NCBI GenBank assembly: GCA_946885755.1
Contig: CAMPHB010000091.1
Coordinates: forward strand, 1 to 6,111
Source: an uncultured Methylophaga sp.
Lineage (GTDB): Bacteria > Pseudomonadota > Gammaproteobacteria > Nitrosococcales > Methylophagaceae
Length of the DNA stretch: 6,111 nt
Reading direction: 5' to 3'
A program made the position numbers and the translations under genes. The notes beneath the pieces were generated by a model. The model worked only from the letters and a program-made list of their open reading frames with translations. It had not been told where the DNA came from and did not search any database. Below, one piece after another: positions 1-6,111 of the stretch (the stretch's first letter is position 1; every line of letters starts with the position of its first letter).

Positions 1-27
1 GCAGCGTCTGATGTGTATAAGAGACAG
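1..27 (+). other. Nextera (Tn5 mosaic-end) sequencing adapter remnant, not genomic
   Basis: The last 18 of these 27 bases read GATGTGTATAAGAGACAG, the Tn5 mosaic end used in Nextera library preparation without its first base. They are preceded by GCAGCGTC, the 3' part of the Read-1 primer tail. The only departure from the canonical adapter is base 9, T instead of A. The mosaic end is an engineered hybrid of the natural IS50 outer and inner ends. Together with the primer tail, this points to untrimmed library adapter carried into the contig rather than a transposon. Genuine sequence begins at base 28, directly in frame with a Fur C-terminus. This stretch should be masked. Confidence 0.96.
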
Positions 28-117
28 CAAAAAGCCATTGCTAAGGAAAACGGCTTTGAAATGACCGATCACAGTTTGTATATCTACGGGATCTGCAAAA
101 GCTGCCAGAAAAATTAG
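28..117 (+). CDS. fur: Fur-family ferric uptake regulator, C-terminal fragment
   Basis: The frame gives 29 residues and a TAG stop. It contains the stretch FEMTDHSLYIYGICKSCQKN, which resembles the end of the Fur dimerisation domain (E. coli Fur has NHSLYLYGHC in the same place). Fur is a cytoplasmic Fe(II)-responsive repressor of iron-uptake genes. The DNA-binding winged helix and most of the metal sites are missing because the contig ends at the adapter, not because the gene is broken. A CxxC pair (CKSC) precedes the last three residues. In E. coli Fur the corresponding cysteines are CxxxxC and are followed by a His-rich tail, which is absent here. The gene converges on recN, with 13 bp between the two stop codons. 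A Fur paralogue such as Zur or PerR cannot be fully excluded from so short a piece, but HSLYIYG favours Fur. Confidence 0.85.
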   Translation, partial: QKAIAKENGFEMTDHSLYIYGICKSCQKN

Positions 118-137
118 CGATACCGGTTTACTATCGC
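109..137 (-). terminator. Probable intrinsic terminator of recN (convergent with fur)
   Basis: The arms GCGATA (117-122) and TATCGC (132-137) are perfect 6-bp inverted repeats around a 9-base loop. Read on the minus strand, the hairpin is followed by TAATTTTT, a short U-tract, so it has the form of a rho-independent terminator for the nadK-recN transcript. The stem is short and only half G/C, so it may be weak. On the plus strand no T-run follows, so termination of fur here is less well supported. The hairpin overlaps the last base of the fur stop codon and the last two codons of recN. Confidence 0.5.
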
Positions 138-1801
138 ACTTGATCCAGCATTTCTTCGGCATGCAGCCTCGTGGTCTGGGTCAGTTGCATACCACCGAGC
201 ATCCGGGCGATTTCTTCTATGCGCTGCGGCCGATCCAGTTCCTGAATTTCGATATGGGTGTTGTCGGCCGTTAGTTTTTTGCTGACCTGTAATTGCTGAT
301 GTGCTTGCGCCGCGACTTGCGGTAAATGTGTGACACAAATGACCTGCTGACTGCTGGCCAGTAAACGCAAATGCTGACCGACAATTTCAGCCACACCGCC
401 ACCAATACCGACATCGACTTCATCAAAAATTAAGGTGGGCACAGTGCGTTGTCCGGCTGTGACCACCTGTATTGCTAAACTTATCCGTGCCAGTTCACCG
501 CCAGAGGCAATTTTGGCTAAATCACCGGCTGGCTGGCCCGGATTGGTAGTCACTTTCAGCTGTACCTGATCGGCACCATGTTCAGCAAATTCACCATCAG
601 GGTAGGGCGTGATAACAAATTCCACTTTACCGGCCGGCATCGCCAGTTGCTGAATAGAAGCGGTAATTTGTTTGGATAAATCGTTAAGGCAGGCACTGCG
701 ACGCTTGCGGATTTCAAGACATAAGTCCAGACAGGTTTTTTTATCAGTGACAACCTGCTGTTCTAATGCCACAGAACTCTCACTGGCAGCCGATAAACTG
801 TCTAGTTCGGCTGTTAATGCTGCAAAATGCGCTGGCAACTGTTCAATATCGACATGATGTTTACGCGCCAAATCGTGTAATTGTGATAATTCGTGTTCGA
901 CCTGTTCAAGCTGCGCCGGATCTAACTCGCTATGATCCAAATAATGGCGCAGGCTACTCGCCGATTCATCCAGATTGATCAGGGCGCTGTTCAGGGTTTC
1001 GACAATCGCAGAAAAGCGCGGCTCAATATCCTGCAGTTTTTCCAAATCCCGCAACGCAATGCCAATGAGATCGTAAGCGGCACCTGATTCCTGATCAAAA
1101 ATCGCTTGCAATGCGTTTTCGCTGCTTTGCATCAGTTCGGCAGCATTGGCCAGTTGCTGTTGTTGTTGCAGGCAGTACTGGATTTTTTCATCACTGAGCG
1201 CAAATTCAGCCATTTCGCCAACCTGATATTGCAACAGCTCTAATCTGGCTTGGCTTTGTGCCGACTGATTCTGTAATTCAGTCAGTTGCTGCTGGTGTTG
1301 CTGCCAGTCACGATAATGCTGGCGCAGTTGTTTGAGCAGAGCTTTATTGTCGGCAACAATATCCAGCAGTTCCCGCTGAGTCTCCGCGCGCAGCAAAGAC
1401 TGATGCGCGTGTTGGCCATGAATATCCAGCGTCAGCTCACCGATTTGTTTCAGTTGGCTGAGTGGTACTTGCCGGCCATTGATAAAACCTTTGGAGCGGC
1501 CATCACGACTGATAGTCCGGCGCAGCTGGCACTGCTCATCGTCATCGAGTTCCTGCTCTGCAAGCCATTGCTTTAACGGATGGTTATCAGTGATCTCAAA
1601 GGCTGCTTCGATTTCAGCGCGTTCAGCACCGTGACGCACCATATTGGAATCCGCCCGATCGCCAAGCACCAGTCCCAGTGCATCAACCAGCATGGATTTG
1701 CCTGCACCGGTTTCGCCGGTCAGCGAGGTCATACCGGGTTTAAATTGCAAAGAAATATCTTCTACCACCGCCAGATGGCGGACGCTGAGCCGGCTTAGCA
1801 T
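131..1801 (-). CDS. recN: DNA repair protein RecN (SMC-like ATPase)
   Basis: This is a 556-residue protein, close to the usual RecN length (E. coli 553). RecN is a cytoplasmic SMC-related ATPase that acts early in RecA-dependent repair of double-strand breaks. The N-terminal half-ATPase carries the Walker A motif GETGAGKS (residues 29-36). A long Gln-rich, coiled-coil-like middle follows (about 150-380). The C-terminal half-ATPase has the ABC signature SGGELAR (433-439), Walker B TLIFDEVD (456-463) and the H-loop CVTHLPQVAA (His492). The protein ends LDQVR, so the LAA-like ClpXP degron described at the E. coli RecN C-terminus is not visible. The ATG lies inside the end of nadK (7-bp overlap), giving the family-typical start MLSRLSVRHLAVV. 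The preceding Shine-Dalgarno is weak (GGGG about 13 bases upstream), so translation is probably coupled to nadK. I see no LexA box near this start. Confidence 0.97.
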   Translation of the reverse strand: MLSRLSVRHLAVVEDISLQFKPGMTSLTGETGAGKSMLVDALGLVLGDRADSNMVRHGAERAEIEAAFEITDNHPLKQWLAEQELDDDEQCQLRRTISRDGRSKGFINGRQVPLSQLKQIGELTLDIHGQHAHQSLLRAETQRELLDIVADNKALLKQLRQHYRDWQQHQQQLTELQNQSAQSQARLELLQYQVGEMAEFALSDEKIQYCLQQQQQLANAAELMQSSENALQAIFDQESGAAYDLIGIALRDLEKLQDIEPRFSAIVETLNSALINLDESASSLRHYLDHSELDPAQLEQVEHELSQLHDLARKHHVDIEQLPAHFAALTAELDSLSAASESSVALEQQVVTDKKTCLDLCLEIRKRRSACLNDLSKQITASIQQLAMPAGKVEFVITPYPDGEFAEHGADQVQLKVTTNPGQPAGDLAKIASGGELARISLAIQVVTAGQRTVPTLIFDEVDVGIGGGVAEIVGQHLRLLASSQQVICVTHLPQVAAQAHQQLQVSKKLTADNTHIEIQELDRPQRIEEIARMLGGMQLTQTTRLHAEEMLDQVR

Positions 1802-2664
1802 GTCAGTTTACGACCCCATTCCAGTTTGGCACGCAAAATTGAGTAGTGATCATGATCTTCAAGATGCAGTAAATCAACCCGCCGGGCATGACGCTGAATA
1901 CGGATGCTGTCACCCGGTTGCAGTAAATGACCGGGCCGGCCATCACAGGTGACCATGGCCGTGGTGGTGTTTTTTTCACTTAAAGTAATATCAATGATGC
2001 TGCTGGCAGCGACCACTAATGGCCTGTTGCTGAGGGTATGCGGGCATACCGAGGCAATCACCAGTGCATCCAAATCAACATCCAGAATCGGTCCGCCGGC
2101 AGACATGGCATATGCCGTGGAGCCGGTCGGGGTGGCGATCACCACACCATCTGCACGCTGACTGTTTAAAAACCGGCCATTGATATGGGTTTCAAACTCA
2201 ATCATGTGCAGGCTCTGATGGCAATGCACCACCACGTCATTCATCGCGACACTTAACGGTTCGGCATTGCCGTTTAAATGTGCCTGCAACATAAACCGCT
2301 GATCATGGCGATATTGGCCATCCAGAATACGGCTCAGTTGGGCTTGCAAGTCTTTTAGGGTGACATCCGCCAGAAAGCCCAGCCGACCAACATTGATGCC
2401 GACAATTGGCAGCTCACTGCCGGCCAGCGCCCGTGCCGCCGACAACATCGTGCCATCACCACCAATCGCGATAGTCAGATCACATTCGCTGCTGAACTCG
2501 GCAATCGATATAACCGGTAAGTCCGGCAAAAACGCCAGTGGCTCATTACTGCAAACACTTAGGTTACGTGCTTCCAGTAATTCGCTTACTTCAATGACGG
2601 CCGATTCCATTACCGGATCATCTTTGCGGATAAACAGGCCAATTCGGCTAAACGGAGTGCTCAT
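1795..2664 (-). CDS. nadK: NAD kinase
   Basis: The product is an ATP-dependent (or polyphosphate-dependent) NAD+ kinase making NADP+ in the cytoplasm. Using the ATG at 2664 it has 289 residues, close to the usual 290-300. Diagnostic motifs are GGDG (residues 68-71) followed by TMLSAAR, the NVGRLGFLAD block (91-100), ND (142-143), and the long conserved DGVVIATPTGSTAYAMSAGG block (172-191). The terminal YSILRAKLEWG resembles the usual end of the family. A TTG at 2682 would add six residues (MAIDLF). I prefer the ATG because family members begin just before a short strand like FSRIGLFIR, and because the TTG has purines directly abutting it with no proper spacing. Neither start has a convincing Shine-Dalgarno. 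The gene leads a two-gene operon with recN and is divergent from ndk. Confidence 0.95.
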   Translation of the reverse strand: MSTPFSRIGLFIRKDDPVMESAVIEVSELLEARNLSVCSNEPLAFLPDLPVISIAEFSSECDLTIAIGGDGTMLSAARALAGSELPIVGINVGRLGFLADVTLKDLQAQLSRILDGQYRHDQRFMLQAHLNGNAEPLSVAMNDVVVHCHQSLHMIEFETHINGRFLNSQRADGVVIATPTGSTAYAMSAGGPILDVDLDALVIASVCPHTLSNRPLVVAASSIIDITLSEKNTTTAMVTCDGRPGHLLQPGDSIRIQRHARRVDLLHLEDHDHYSILRAKLEWGRKLTC

Positions 2665-2766
2665 GAATAGGTCAATTGCCAATCTTAATGTATGACTGAA
2701 GATGGTAATGGTTTTGTCATTAAATCCAAAGCAAAATCCACCAGCGATTTATTCGCAGAGGCCCTA

Positions 2767-2795
2767 CCAACAAGCGGGCGTTAAGATGCTAGAAT
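2767..2795 (+). promoter_or_regulatory. Sigma70-type extended -10 promoter for the ndk operon
   Basis: The element TGCTAGAAT at 2787-2795 combines the extended -10 TGn with the hexamer TAGAAT, five of six matches to TATAAT. Seventeen bases upstream is a weak -35, CCAACA at 2767-2772, three of six matches to TTGACA. A weak -35 is typical where an extended -10 is present. The inferred transcription start is near 2802, leaving a leader of about 30 bases before ndk. This would serve ndk, rlmN, pilW and rodZ, since no gap large enough for another promoter follows. Confidence 0.65.
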
Positions 2796-2821
2796 ATGAC
2801 GATTTAACACAACTTTATCAA

Positions 2822-2827
2822 TGAGGA
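2822..2827 (+). promoter_or_regulatory. Shine-Dalgarno of ndk; decides the start
   Basis: TGAGGA ends five bases before the ATG at 2833. It overlaps an in-frame upstream ATG at 2821, which would add MRIK. That upstream ATG has no purine-rich site before it, and Ndk proteins begin MAIERT, so the downstream ATG is the real start. Confidence 0.85.
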
Positions 2828-2832
2828 TCAAA

Positions 2833-3264
2833 ATGGCGATTGAACGTACTCTGTCTATTATCAAACCGGACGCTGTCGCAAAAAACGTGATCGGTGAAAT
2901 TTATTCACGTTTTGAAAAAGCCGGCCTGTCAGTCGTCGCAGCTCGTATGGTGCATTTGTCACAGCAGCAGGCAGAAGGTTTTTATGCCGAACATAAAGAA
3001 CGTCCGTTCTTCGGTGATTTGGTCAGCTTTATGACCTCTGGTCCAGTCATGATTCAAGTGCTGGAAGGTGACGATGCCGTCATTAAAAACCGTGATTTGA
3101 TGGGCGCCACCAATCCTAAAGAAGCCGCTGCCGGCACTATCCGCGCTGATTTTGCGCAAAGTATCGATGAAAACGCTGTTCATGGTTCAGACTCTACCAC
3201 CAGCGCTGCCCGCGAAATCGCCTACTTTTTCACAGACGATCAAGTTTGCGCACGTACCCGCTAA
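2833..3264 (+). CDS. ndk: Nucleoside diphosphate kinase
   Basis: The protein has 143 residues, identical in length to E. coli Ndk, and begins [15 protein letters not shown]. It transfers the gamma phosphate of ATP to other (deoxy)nucleoside diphosphates through a phosphohistidine, keeping NTP and dNTP pools balanced in the cytoplasm. The catalytic His117 sits in the family signature NAVHGSDS (codon at 3181-3183). The nucleotide-site motif RDLMGATNP and the C-terminal EIAYFF...CARTR are also conserved. It is the first gene of a plus-strand operon, with its own extended -10 promoter and a strong Shine-Dalgarno. rlmN starts 10 bp after its stop. The family also helps feed deoxynucleotides to replication, but nothing here indicates special regulation. 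Confidence 0.98.
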   Translation: MAIERTLSIIKPDAVAKNVIGEIYSRFEKAGLSVVAARMVHLSQQQAEGFYAEHKERPFFGDLVSFMTSGPVMIQVLEGDDAVIKNRDLMGATNPKEAAAGTIRADFAQSIDENAVHGSDSTTSAAREIAYFFTDDQVCARTR

Positions 3265-3274
3265 GTTATTGCCA

Positions 3275-4381
3275 ATGACTACTGCCCGCACCAATTTGCT
3301 GGGGCTTGATTTGCAAGCCATGGAAGCGTTTTTCGTCGAAATCGGCGAAAAACCTTTCCGTGCGCGGCAGTTATTACAATGGATCCATCAGTATCGGGTG
3401 ACTGATTTTGCTGAGATGAGTAATCTCAGCAAAACGCTCCGCGAAAAACTCAGCAATATCGCTGAGATCCGTGTGCCGGAACTGATGCACGAACATATTT
3501 CCAAAGACGGTACCCGTAAATGGGTGATCCGCATGGATGGCAACAACGCCATCGAAACAGTATTTATTCCCGAAGGCGGGCGAGGCACGCTGTGTGTATC
3601 GTCGCAAGTTGGCTGCGCGCTGACCTGTACTTTTTGCTCAACCGCCCAGCAGGGTTTTAATCGTAACCTGACGGCTGCAGAAATTATCGCCCAGTTGTGG
3701 ATCGCCAATGATGCCCTGAAAAAAGATCCCAAAGGCAACCGCGTGGTGACTAATGTGGTGATGATGGGCATGGGCGAACCGTTGGCCAATTATGCCAATG
3801 TCATAAGTGCCATGAATCTGATGCGCGATGATTACGGTTATGGAATTTCCTGGCGGCGGCTGACATTGAGTACCTCTGGCATGGTGCCGATGATCGATAA
3901 GCTGAAGCAGGATTGCCCGGTCAGTCTGGCCATTTCGCTACACGCGGCAAATGATGCTCTGCGCAGCCAAATCATCCCGCTGAATGACAAATACCCGATT
4001 GCTGATTTACTGGCAGCCTGTCAGCGTTATGTCGAGGGTGGGCAACAACGGCGCCACATTACGGTTGAATATGTGATGCTGGCCGGTATCAACGATTCAG
4101 CTCAGGATGCTAAAGATTTGATTCGCATCCTCAAAGGCCTGCCGACCAAAATCAATTTAATTCCGTTTAATCCATTCCCGGGCACCGATTACCGCTGTTC
4201 ATCACGCAATGTGATTGAAAAGTTTAAGCAGCAGCTGATTGACGCCGGTCTGGTCGCGACGGTGCGTAAAACCCGCGGGGATGATATCGTGGCAGCCTGC
4301 GGTCAACTTGCCGGTGAAGTCAAAGACAAAACCCGGCGCAGTCAGCGTCTGGCCGAGCGGGAAGTGGTGTTTGTCCAATGA
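3275..4381 (+). CDS. rlmN: Dual-specificity RNA methyltransferase RlmN (23S rRNA A2503 / tRNA A37 C2-methyltransferase)
   Basis: This 368-residue radical-SAM enzyme (E. coli RlmN has 384) methylates C2 of A2503 in 23S rRNA and, in E. coli, A37 of some tRNAs, tuning translational fidelity. The iron-sulfur cluster motif CxxxCxxC is Cys114, Cys118 and Cys121 (GCALTCTFC). The two mechanistic cysteines are also present: Cys342 in [15 protein letters not shown] (equivalent to E. coli Cys355, the methyl carrier) and Cys107 in GTLCVSS (equivalent to Cys118). The conserved [15 protein letters not shown] and ISLHAAND blocks support RlmN rather than Cfr. The frame stays open upstream into ndk, but the ATG at 3275 ([12 protein letters not shown]) gives the normal N-terminus and avoids overlap. 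It follows ndk by 10 bp, and its TGA overlaps the pilW ATG. Confidence 0.97.
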   Translation: MTTARTNLLGLDLQAMEAFFVEIGEKPFRARQLLQWIHQYRVTDFAEMSNLSKTLREKLSNIAEIRVPELMHEHISKDGTRKWVIRMDGNNAIETVFIPEGGRGTLCVSSQVGCALTCTFCSTAQQGFNRNLTAAEIIAQLWIANDALKKDPKGNRVVTNVVMMGMGEPLANYANVISAMNLMRDDYGYGISWRRLTLSTSGMVPMIDKLKQDCPVSLAISLHAANDALRSQIIPLNDKYPIADLLAACQRYVEGGQQRRHITVEYVMLAGINDSAQDAKDLIRILKGLPTKINLIPFNPFPGTDYRCSSRNVIEKFKQQLIDAGLVATVRKTRGDDIVAACGQLAGEVKDKTRRSQRLAEREVVFVQ

Positions 4382-5136
4382 GAATACAGACATTTTTTGG
4401 CATATTTCTGTTAAGCATGTTGCTGTCGGCTTGTGCGGGTAATAGCCGTACCGGTGCGACAGACGCTAATGAAGCTGCCGAAATTAATATGCGCCTGGGT
4501 CTCAATTACATGCAGCGTGGTGATTACGAGTTTGCCCTGGAAAAGCTTGAAAAAGCCCTGCAACAAGATCCTAATCTGCCGAGCGCCCACAACACGATAG
4601 CCATACTTTACCAACGACTGGGTGAAGAAGAAAAAGCTGAGAAACATTTCAAAAAAGCGGTTGAACTGGCGCCACAATACTCTGAAGCACAAAACAATTA
4701 CGGTGCTTTTTTATGCCGGCAGCAACGTTACGATGAAGCTGAAGCGCGATTTCTGATAGCCGTTGAAAATCCGCTTTATCAAAGTGTTGCACAGGCATAC
4801 GAAAATGCTGGTTTATGTGCGATGCAAAAGCCAGATGTTAAAAAAGCCGAAAGTTATTTCAGACGCGCACTGCAAATCGAGCCGGCGCTGAGTAAATCAC
4901 TTTTGCAAATGGCGGAAATCAGTTACGAGCAGCAAAATTATTTGCAGGCCAGAGCCTATGTGCAGCGTTTTCACAATGCTGCAACCTGGACACCACGAGC
5001 ACTGCTGCTGGGTATAAAAACCGAAAATAAACTGGACGATGAAGATGCGGTAGCCAGTTATATTTTGATCCTCCGTTCACGTTTTCCGGATTCAGATGAA
5101 ATGCAACTGGTTAATCAGGGTGTTGAAAAGTTATGA
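4378..5136 (+). CDS. pilW: Type IV pilus biogenesis/stability lipoprotein PilW (PilF)
   Basis: The 252-residue product has a lipoprotein signal peptide: MRIQ, a hydrophobic stretch to about residue 16, then lipobox LSAC with the lipidated Cys19. The +2 residue is Ala, not Asp, so Lol sorting to the outer membrane is expected. The mature part is tandem tetratricopeptide repeats, roughly at 33-66, 67-100, 101-134, 137-170 and 171-204, with typical features such as [25 protein letters not shown]. In Pseudomonas the homologue PilF is the pilotin that localises and helps multimerise the PilQ secretin; Neisseria PilW stabilises pili. Position between rlmN and rodZ is the conserved gammaproteobacterial location for this gene. 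Its ATG overlaps the rlmN stop and its TGA overlaps the rodZ ATG, each by 4 bp. I infer that the organism makes type IV pili; no other pilus gene is in view. Confidence 0.92.
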   Translation: MRIQTFFGIFLLSMLLSACAGNSRTGATDANEAAEINMRLGLNYMQRGDYEFALEKLEKALQQDPNLPSAHNTIAILYQRLGEEEKAEKHFKKAVELAPQYSEAQNNYGAFLCRQQRYDEAEARFLIAVENPLYQSVAQAYENAGLCAMQKPDVKKAESYFRRALQIEPALSKSLLQMAEISYEQQNYLQARAYVQRFHNAATWTPRALLLGIKTENKLDDEDAVASYILILRSRFPDSDEMQLVNQGVEKL

Positions 5137-6111
5137 CTGCTGCGAGTGACGAAACCACCAATCATGTCGTTGCTTCAACACCGGGTATCGGCCATCGGCT
5201 GCAACAGGCTCGTGAACGCAAAAAATTAACGATTGCCGAAGCGGCCAGTCAATTGCGATTTACCCGGGCAACGGTGATTCATCTGGAACAGGAAGAATGG
5301 GATAAATTGCATAGCCGAACCTATGCTCGCGGTTATTTGCTGAATTACGTCAAATTTCTGGGCCTGCCCAGTGATGACATGCTGGCAGCATTTAACGCGC
5401 AATACGGTGACGCTGAGCGACCAACCAATTTACTGTTAACTAAAACATTGCCGGAAGACAAACAGTTTCCGTGGTTGAGCAGTTTAGTGATTGTCATTGT
5501 GCTGGCCATTGCGGCACTGGCGTTTCAATATTGGCCGCAACAAGGCCTGAATGGATCAGCAGGGCAAGAATCATCAACTGATAATACGCTTGGTGCTGTG
5601 CCGCAAGCCGCGCCTGCAGCAGATTTGCTGGATGACGACATTGGCATTCAGGCCCAACCATCCAATGCAAATGATACCCGTGATGTCACCAAAGTCGGTG
5701 AAGGACAAGCTGCGCCGCTGATGATTGATTCAATGCCAGCCGAGATGGCCATTAATGAACAGCAGAATCTGACCGAACCCGCTCCTGAAATAGCTGAAAT
5801 TGATGCTGCCGAAGCAGCAGTAGCCGATGCATCAGATACGGTTTCGACAGAAAGCGCAGAAACAGACGAGAACGCTGTTAGCGATCCGGGCGAGGCTTCG
5901 CTGCGGCTGGAAATCACCGAAGCGTCATGGATAGAAGTTAAAGATAATAATGGCAACACGCTTATTAGCCGGGTATTGGAACAGGAAACAGTCGATTTGA
6001 GCGGACCGGCACCATTTAACGTACGTATTGGCAATGTTGCCGGTACTGTAATGCATTTTAATAAGAACCCGTGGGATTTAGGTGCTTATCAGCAGAAATA
6101 TGTTGCCAGAG
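5133..6111 (+). CDS. rodZ: Cytoskeleton protein RodZ (HTH / transmembrane / DUF4115), 3' end missing
   Basis: The frame is open from the ATG at 5133 to the window edge: 326 complete codons, no stop. E. coli RodZ has 337, so only a little is probably missing. Domains in order: a cytoplasmic Xre-like helix-turn-helix (about 17-85, GIGHRLQQARERKKLTIAEAA then ARGYLLNYVKFLGL), which in RodZ binds MreB rather than acting mainly as a repressor; one transmembrane helix (about 114-133, LSSLVIVIVLAIAALAF); an acidic, Ala-, Glu- and Asp-rich periplasmic linker (about 140-253); and a C-terminal DUF4115 beta domain (about 255 on, with EASWIEVKDNNGNTL and the terminal KNPWDLGAYQQ). RodZ couples MreB filaments to cell-wall elongation and rod shape. 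The ATGA overlap with pilW suggests coupled translation. ispG would be the expected next gene but lies outside the window. Confidence 0.93.
   Translation, partial: MTAASDETTNHVVASTPGIGHRLQQARERKKLTIAEAASQLRFTRATVIHLEQEEWDKLHSRTYARGYLLNYVKFLGLPSDDMLAAFNAQYGDAERPTNLLLTKTLPEDKQFPWLSSLVIVIVLAIAALAFQYWPQQGLNGSAGQESSTDNTLGAVPQAAPAADLLDDDIGIQAQPSNANDTRDVTKVGEGQAAPLMIDSMPAEMAINEQQNLTEPAPEIAEIDAAEAAVADASDTVSTESAETDENAVSDPGEASLRLEITEASWIEVKDNNGNTLISRVLEQETVDLSGPAPFNVRIGNVAGTVMHFNKNPWDLGAYQQKYVAR

Larger units (their letters stand above)
2665..2832. promoter_or_regulatory. Divergent nadK/ndk intergenic regulatory region
   Basis: These 168 bp separate the nadK and ndk starts and must hold promoters for both operons. 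The ndk-side promoter is clear and listed separately. On the nadK side nothing is strong. The best -10-like hexamer on the minus strand is TTTAAT (2719-2724, five of six matches) but it lacks a matching -35. An ATGACA resembling a -35 lies just downstream without a good -10. A 7-base direct repeat AAATCCA occurs at 2722-2728 and 2734-2740. Small inverted arms AAATC/GATTT lie at 2734-2738 and 2746-2750. I see no LexA-type CTG-N10-CAG and no small ORF. Confidence 0.6.

Noticed and set aside
9..27. Natural Tn5/IS50 transposon end
   Set aside because: The sequence is the engineered mosaic end preceded by the Nextera Read-1 primer tail. Natural IS50 outer and inner ends differ at several positions, and no transposase follows.
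1159..1176. TTG/CAA-type triplet repeat suggesting a variable tract
   Set aside because: It encodes a short run of five Gln within the RecN coiled-coil region, uses mixed CAA/CAG codons, and is too short to be a phase-variable repeat.
1286..1576. 96-codon open frame on the plus strand inside recN
   Set aside because: It is antisense to well-conserved RecN coding sequence. The hydrophobic appearance arises from complementing Gln-rich codons.
1907..1923. Possible LexA box CTG...CAG upstream of recN
   Set aside because: The spacing between CTG and CAG is 11 bases, not 10, and the centre is G/C-rich rather than the A/T-rich core of a LexA site.
2665..2682. Six-residue N-terminal extension of NadK from a TTG codon
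   Set aside because: The TTG has no properly spaced Shine-Dalgarno and the extra residues are not part of the usual NadK N-terminus. The ATG at 2664 is preferred.
2821..2832. Upstream ATG of ndk adding MRIK
   Set aside because: The ATG overlaps the Shine-Dalgarno of the real start, and the family begins MAIERT.
3152..3274. RlmN N-terminal extension overlapping ndk by over 100 bp
   Set aside because: The extra 41 residues are a frame-shifted reading of the conserved ndk 3' end. The ATG at 3275 gives a standard RlmN N-terminus.
3388..3789. 133-codon open frame on the minus strand
   Set aside because: It is antisense to the most conserved part of rlmN, including the CxxxCxxC coding region, and resembles no known protein.
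5648..6034. 128-codon open frame on the minus strand, Ser/Ala-rich
   Set aside because: It lies wholly antisense to rodZ. Its low-complexity Ser/Ala composition is the complement of the acidic Ala-rich linker, and it has no recognisable domain.

Overview
This window is an ordinary housekeeping stretch of a bacterial chromosome, almost certainly from a gammaproteobacterium. The evidence is the gene order ndk–rlmN–pilW/pilF–rodZ, which in E. coli, Pseudomonas and relatives normally continues into ispG and hisS, plus the nadK–recN pair and a Fur C-terminus. Base composition is moderate (about half G+C by eye). The genus cannot be fixed from the sequence; a Methylophaga-like or other Thiotrichales-type lineage is only a guess. 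I found no mobile element, CRISPR array, tRNA, rRNA or cargo gene, and no undescribed system.

Layout. Bases 1-27 are not genomic: they match the end of the Illumina Nextera Read-1 transposase adapter, including the synthetic Tn5 mosaic end, with one mismatch at base 9. Bases 28-117 hold the last 29 codons of a Fur-family regulator, cut by the contig end. Running toward it on the minus strand are recN (131-1801), a DNA-repair SMC-like ATPase, and nadK (1795-2664), NAD kinase. The two overlap by 7 bp and read as one operon. fur and recN converge with only 13 bp between their stop codons, and a small hairpin there looks like the recN terminator.

A 168-bp divergent intergenic region (2665-2832) separates nadK from a plus-strand operon. 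It contains a good extended -10 promoter and a clear Shine-Dalgarno for ndk. The operon is ndk (2833-3264), rlmN (3275-4381), pilW/pilF (4378-5136) and rodZ (5133 to the window end, incomplete). It is very compact: a 10-bp gap, then two consecutive 4-bp ATGA stop/start overlaps, which suggests translational coupling.

Functions. ndk balances NTP and dNTP pools. rlmN modifies 23S rRNA A2503 (and tRNA A37 in E. coli). pilW is an outer-membrane lipoprotein for type IV pilus assembly, so the organism probably makes type IV pili. rodZ links the MreB cytoskeleton to the wall-elongation machinery and suggests rod shape. nadK makes NADP, and recN acts in double-strand-break repair. The points most worth a second look are the adapter remnant at the contig edge, the tight fur/recN convergence, the absence of a visible LexA box for recN, and the junction of two conserved neighbourhoods at the nadK/ndk divergent promoter region.
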